From Lachnospiraceae bacterium UBA1066 (GTDB taxonomy: Bacteria; Bacillota; Clostridia; Lachnospirales; Lachnospiraceae), in contig DCDB01000214.1 of assembly GCA_002316215.1 (NCBI GenBank), positions 1 through 9,513 on the forward strand: a stretch of 9,513 nucleotides of DNA, written 5' to 3'. The notes below the pieces were generated by a model. The model was not told the DNA's origin. It searched no databases and saw only the letters and a list, made by a program, of their open reading frames with translations. A program made the translations under genes and the position numbers. Positions 8,008-9,513 of this stretch are shown one piece after another (positions within the stretch are counted from its first letter, which is position 1; each line of letters begins with the position of its first letter).

Positions 8008-8589
8008 ATGGAAAAGAATACGAGAGAAAAATTTCAACAACTTTGTGAAATAACGCACAGTACGGAAAAAATGTGGAACAATGCGAGAGGGTTTGCCCCG
8101 GATTCTGTTGCAGATAAATTAGATGTTGCAATGCTTCATTGGCTCACTGAATTAACGGATGCATTGAAAATTTGGATAGATATAGGTTTGGATATGACGG
8201 ATGGCGAACTAATTCTTGCAAGAACAAATCTTGGCGCTATAGTAGAGTTCTGGTTGCGATTTTTTTATTGCGTTTATTATGAAGATTATATCAAGGATCC
8301 AATATTAGATCATCAAGGAAAGATGAGGGAGCCAAATAAGGAAACTTTTGAAGAATTGAAAAAATTCAGCAATGGCAGATTGTGGCATGACAATGCAACA
8401 CGGGACTATAAGTTTGTTGATGAGATTCAACATCGACGTAACTCTATTCATGCTTTTGAATTTAAGAATATAGGAATCCCAAAAGATTTTTTAAAGGATA
8501 TTGAAGATCTACTCTATTTTGTAAAAGAGCTGACAATTAGCTTACCATCGATTCAAGCAAGAAAGACACAGTGCCTGGCACCAATGTGA
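8008..8589 (+). CDS. Hypothetical protein with HEPN-like RX4H motif, possible defence accessory
   Basis: I cannot assign this 193-residue protein to a named family. It looks mostly helical, without signal peptide or clear membrane segment; an aromatic-rich helix around 76-94 includes FWLRFFYCVYYEDY. Near the C-terminus lies H-R-R-N-S-I-H-A-F (142-150). R143 and H148 fit the R-x4-H pattern, here R-R-N-x-x-H, of HEPN-fold ribonucleases, which are common in toxin-antitoxin, abortive-infection and RM-linked systems. RNase function is inference. The start is supported by AAAGGAG at 7991-7997, 10 nt upstream. It lies 164 nt after hsdR with no terminator seen between, so it may be read from the hsd promoter; a TATAAT at 7942-7947 lacks a good -35. 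Base composition looks more AT-rich than both neighbours, suggesting separate acquisition. The last codons (CLAPM and stop) are written by a repeat element, so the native C-terminus may have been altered. Confidence 0.65.
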   Translation: MEKNTREKFQQLCEITHSTEKMWNNARGFAPDSVADKLDVAMLHWLTELTDALKIWIDIGLDMTDGELILARTNLGAIVEFWLRFFYCVYYEDYIKDPILDHQGKMREPNKETFEELKKFSNGRLWHDNATRDYKFVDEIQHRRNSIHAFEFKNIGIPKDFLKDIEDLLYFVKELTISLPSIQARKTQCLAPM

Positions 8590-8626
8590 CCTCGATACTG
8601 TCACGAACTGCCACTGTGTCCGACAC
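8565..8626. repeat. REP-like inverted-repeat element
   Basis: GACACAGTG (8565-8573) and CACTGTGTC (8612-8620) are perfect 9-bp inverted arms. Embedded in the arms are two similar small palindromes, GTGCCTGGCAC (8571-8581) and GTGTCCGACAC (8616-8626), both fitting GTGYCNGRCAC. From memory, sequences like GTGCCTGGCAC recur in intergenic repeats of many Firmicutes and can be linked to REP-associated (Y1-type) transposases; no transposase is present here. The element overlaps the last codons of the preceding gene. No T-run follows, so it is not an obvious intrinsic terminator. Confidence 0.6.
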
Positions 8627-8630
8627 CAGG

Positions 8631-8660
8631 ATGACAAAAATATGAGAGGCATGCTATAAT
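8631..8660 (+). promoter_or_regulatory. Extended -10 promoter for the phosphoesterase gene
   Basis: ATGACA (8631-8636) is one base from the TTGACA consensus. TATAAT (8655-8660) is perfect and is preceded by TG at 8652-8653 in the extended -10 position. The spacing is 18 bp. Transcription would start near 8667, which favours translation from 8720 rather than 8678. The -35 box lies only 4 bp after the REP-like element. Confidence 0.7.
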
Positions 8661-8719
8661 AAATACTGCTGACTGAAATGAAAATGAAAAAACGGATTAA
8701 GAAACGGAAGCAGTGCGAT

Positions 8720-9418
8720 ATGGCTTTGTATGCAATCGGTGATCTTCATCTTTCTCTCGGAGAAGATAAGCCCATGGATGTCTTCGGGGAAAACTGGAAG
8801 GATCATGAGAAGAAAATCGAAAAGAACTGGCAGAAGCTGATCGGTGAGTCAGATACGGTCGTTTTGACCGGTGATCATTCCTGGGGACGGAGCCTGGAAG
8901 AATGCCGGGAAGACTTCGACTATATTCTTGCGCTGCCGGGAAGGAAGATACTCCTTCGCGGCAATCATGATATGTTCTGGGAGGCGAAAAAGACAAAAAA
9001 GTTAAATGATTTTTTTGTCGGCCGGCTGGAATTTCTGCAGGATAATTATTATACCTACAAAGATTATGCCCTGGTGGGAACAAAAGGCTATTGCTATGAA
9101 GGCAAAGACAGCGAGGAGCATTATGAGAAGCTGATGGAAAGGGAGCTTCAGCGCCTTAAAACTTCATTTGAAGTGGCGAAAGCCGGCGGCTGCCGGAAGT
9201 TCCTGATGTTCCTACATTTTCCGCCGACGAGCATCGGGGAGCCGGAGAGCGGTTTTACGAGGATGGCAGAAGAATATGGCGCGGAGCAGGTAATTTACTC
9301 TCACTGCCACGGTACGGAGCATTTTGACGACAGCTATAAGGGAAGAGTGAACGGCATCGAATATCGGCTCGTTTCAGTCGATTATCTGAATTTTAAGCCG
9401 CTTAAAATTATGGATTAA
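8720..9418 (+). CDS. Calcineurin-like metallophosphoesterase
   Basis: This is a predicted dimetal phosphohydrolase, probably cytoplasmic, with unknown substrate. Its 232 residues carry the metallophosphoesterase motifs in order: D8-L-H10 (IGDLHLS), G51-D52-H53, G81-N82-H83-D84, H166 (LHFPPTS) and H195-C-H197. In the last motif SHCH stands where most relatives have GHxH. It resembles the small single-domain predicted phosphohydrolases of clostridia (COG1768-like, from memory). The frame opens at ATG 8678, but that codon lacks a ribosome binding site and adds 14 lysine/arginine-rich residues. The ATG at 8720 gives the family-like start MALYAIGDLHLS; its own ribosome binding site is weak (CGGAAG, 8705-8710). 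It has its own promoter and terminator, so it is probably monocistronic and functionally unrelated to the hsd genes. Confidence 0.9.
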   Translation: MALYAIGDLHLSLGEDKPMDVFGENWKDHEKKIEKNWQKLIGESDTVVLTGDHSWGRSLEECREDFDYILALPGRKILLRGNHDMFWEAKKTKKLNDFFVGRLEFLQDNYYTYKDYALVGTKGYCYEGKDSEEHYEKLMERELQRLKTSFEVAKAGGCRKFLMFLHFPPTSIGEPESGFTRMAEEYGAEQVIYSHCHGTEHFDDSYKGRVNGIEYRLVSVDYLNFKPLKIMD

Positions 9419-9463
9419 GAATCAGGACGCATTGACCGATACCGGAATCCAACGGAACATAAA

Positions 9464-9496
9464 AAGAGACCATCTGGCAGGATGGCCTCTTATTAT
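9464..9496 (+). terminator. Probable intrinsic terminator after the phosphoesterase gene
   Basis: AAGAG-A-CCATC (9464-9474) pairs with GATGG-C-CTCTT (9481-9491) around a 6-nt loop. That is two 5-bp stems separated by one A/C mismatch. A short T-rich tail (TTATTAT) follows. It is weaker than the terminator at 157-209 but well placed, 45 nt after the stop codon. Confidence 0.65.
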
Positions 9497-9502
9497 AAAG
9501 GG

Positions 9503-9508
9503 AAGGAG
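9503..9508 (+). promoter_or_regulatory. Possible ribosome binding site of a gene beyond the window
   Basis: AAGGAG lies 5 bases from the right edge, after the terminator. A start codon would fall just outside the window, so this cannot be confirmed. Confidence 0.3.
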
Positions 9509-9513
9509 TTCCG

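Noticed and set aside
8678..8719. Phosphoesterase start at ATG 8678
   Set aside because: No ribosome binding site, only about 11 nt from the predicted transcription start, and a lysine/arginine-rich extension before the family-like start at 8720.
8697..9083. Minus-strand frame of 128 codons opposite the phosphoesterase
   Set aside because: It overlaps a well-supported + strand gene, has low-complexity Ser/Pro/Arg-rich translation, and has no supporting promoter or ribosome binding site.

Overview
The window carries a complete type I restriction-modification (RM) operon, hsdM-hsdS-hsdR, followed by a small gene of unrecognised family with a HEPN-like motif and then a metallophosphoesterase gene. 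All genes are on the + strand. The moderately low GC, strong AGGAG-type ribosome binding sites, sigma-A-like promoters and the style of the metallophosphoesterase suggest a low-GC Gram-positive bacterium. A clostridial, Lachnospiraceae-like genome is my best guess, not something the sequence proves.

Layout. Positions 1-156 may be the end of an upstream gene, closed by a near-perfect intrinsic terminator (157-209). Positions 243-651 hold six tandem copies of a 43-44 bp unit with inverted TTACCCGTAA/TTACGGGTAA arms, repeating every 70-75 bp. Positions 652-864 are an AT-rich leader with a candidate promoter and one doubtful short ORF. Then come hsdM (865-3423), hsdS (best start 3426, end 4694) and hsdR (4715-7843), tightly packed and evidently one operon. 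An AT-rich gap of about 160 bp leads to a 193-codon gene (8008-8589) with the motif R-R-N-S-I-H. That gene ends inside a short inverted-repeat element (8565-8626) that resembles a REP-type sequence. A strong promoter (8631-8660) follows, then the phosphoesterase (best start 8720, end 9418) and a weaker terminator (9464-9496). The last bases contain AAGGAG, possibly the ribosome binding site of a gene beyond the window.

How the genes work together. HsdM and HsdS form the modification methyltransferase; adding HsdR gives the ATP-dependent restriction complex. HsdS has two target-recognition domains joined by repeated conserved segments, so it should read a bipartite DNA site. The proteins most resemble the type IC (EcoR124I) group, but HsdM is much longer than usual because of a C-terminal extension of roughly 390 residues. 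The small gene after hsdR may be an accessory defence protein, perhaps an RNase; that is inference from one motif and its position. The phosphoesterase has its own promoter and looks like an unrelated housekeeping neighbour.

The items most worth a second look are the putative HEPN gene next to a type I RM operon, the phased hairpin array upstream of hsdM, and the HsdM extension.
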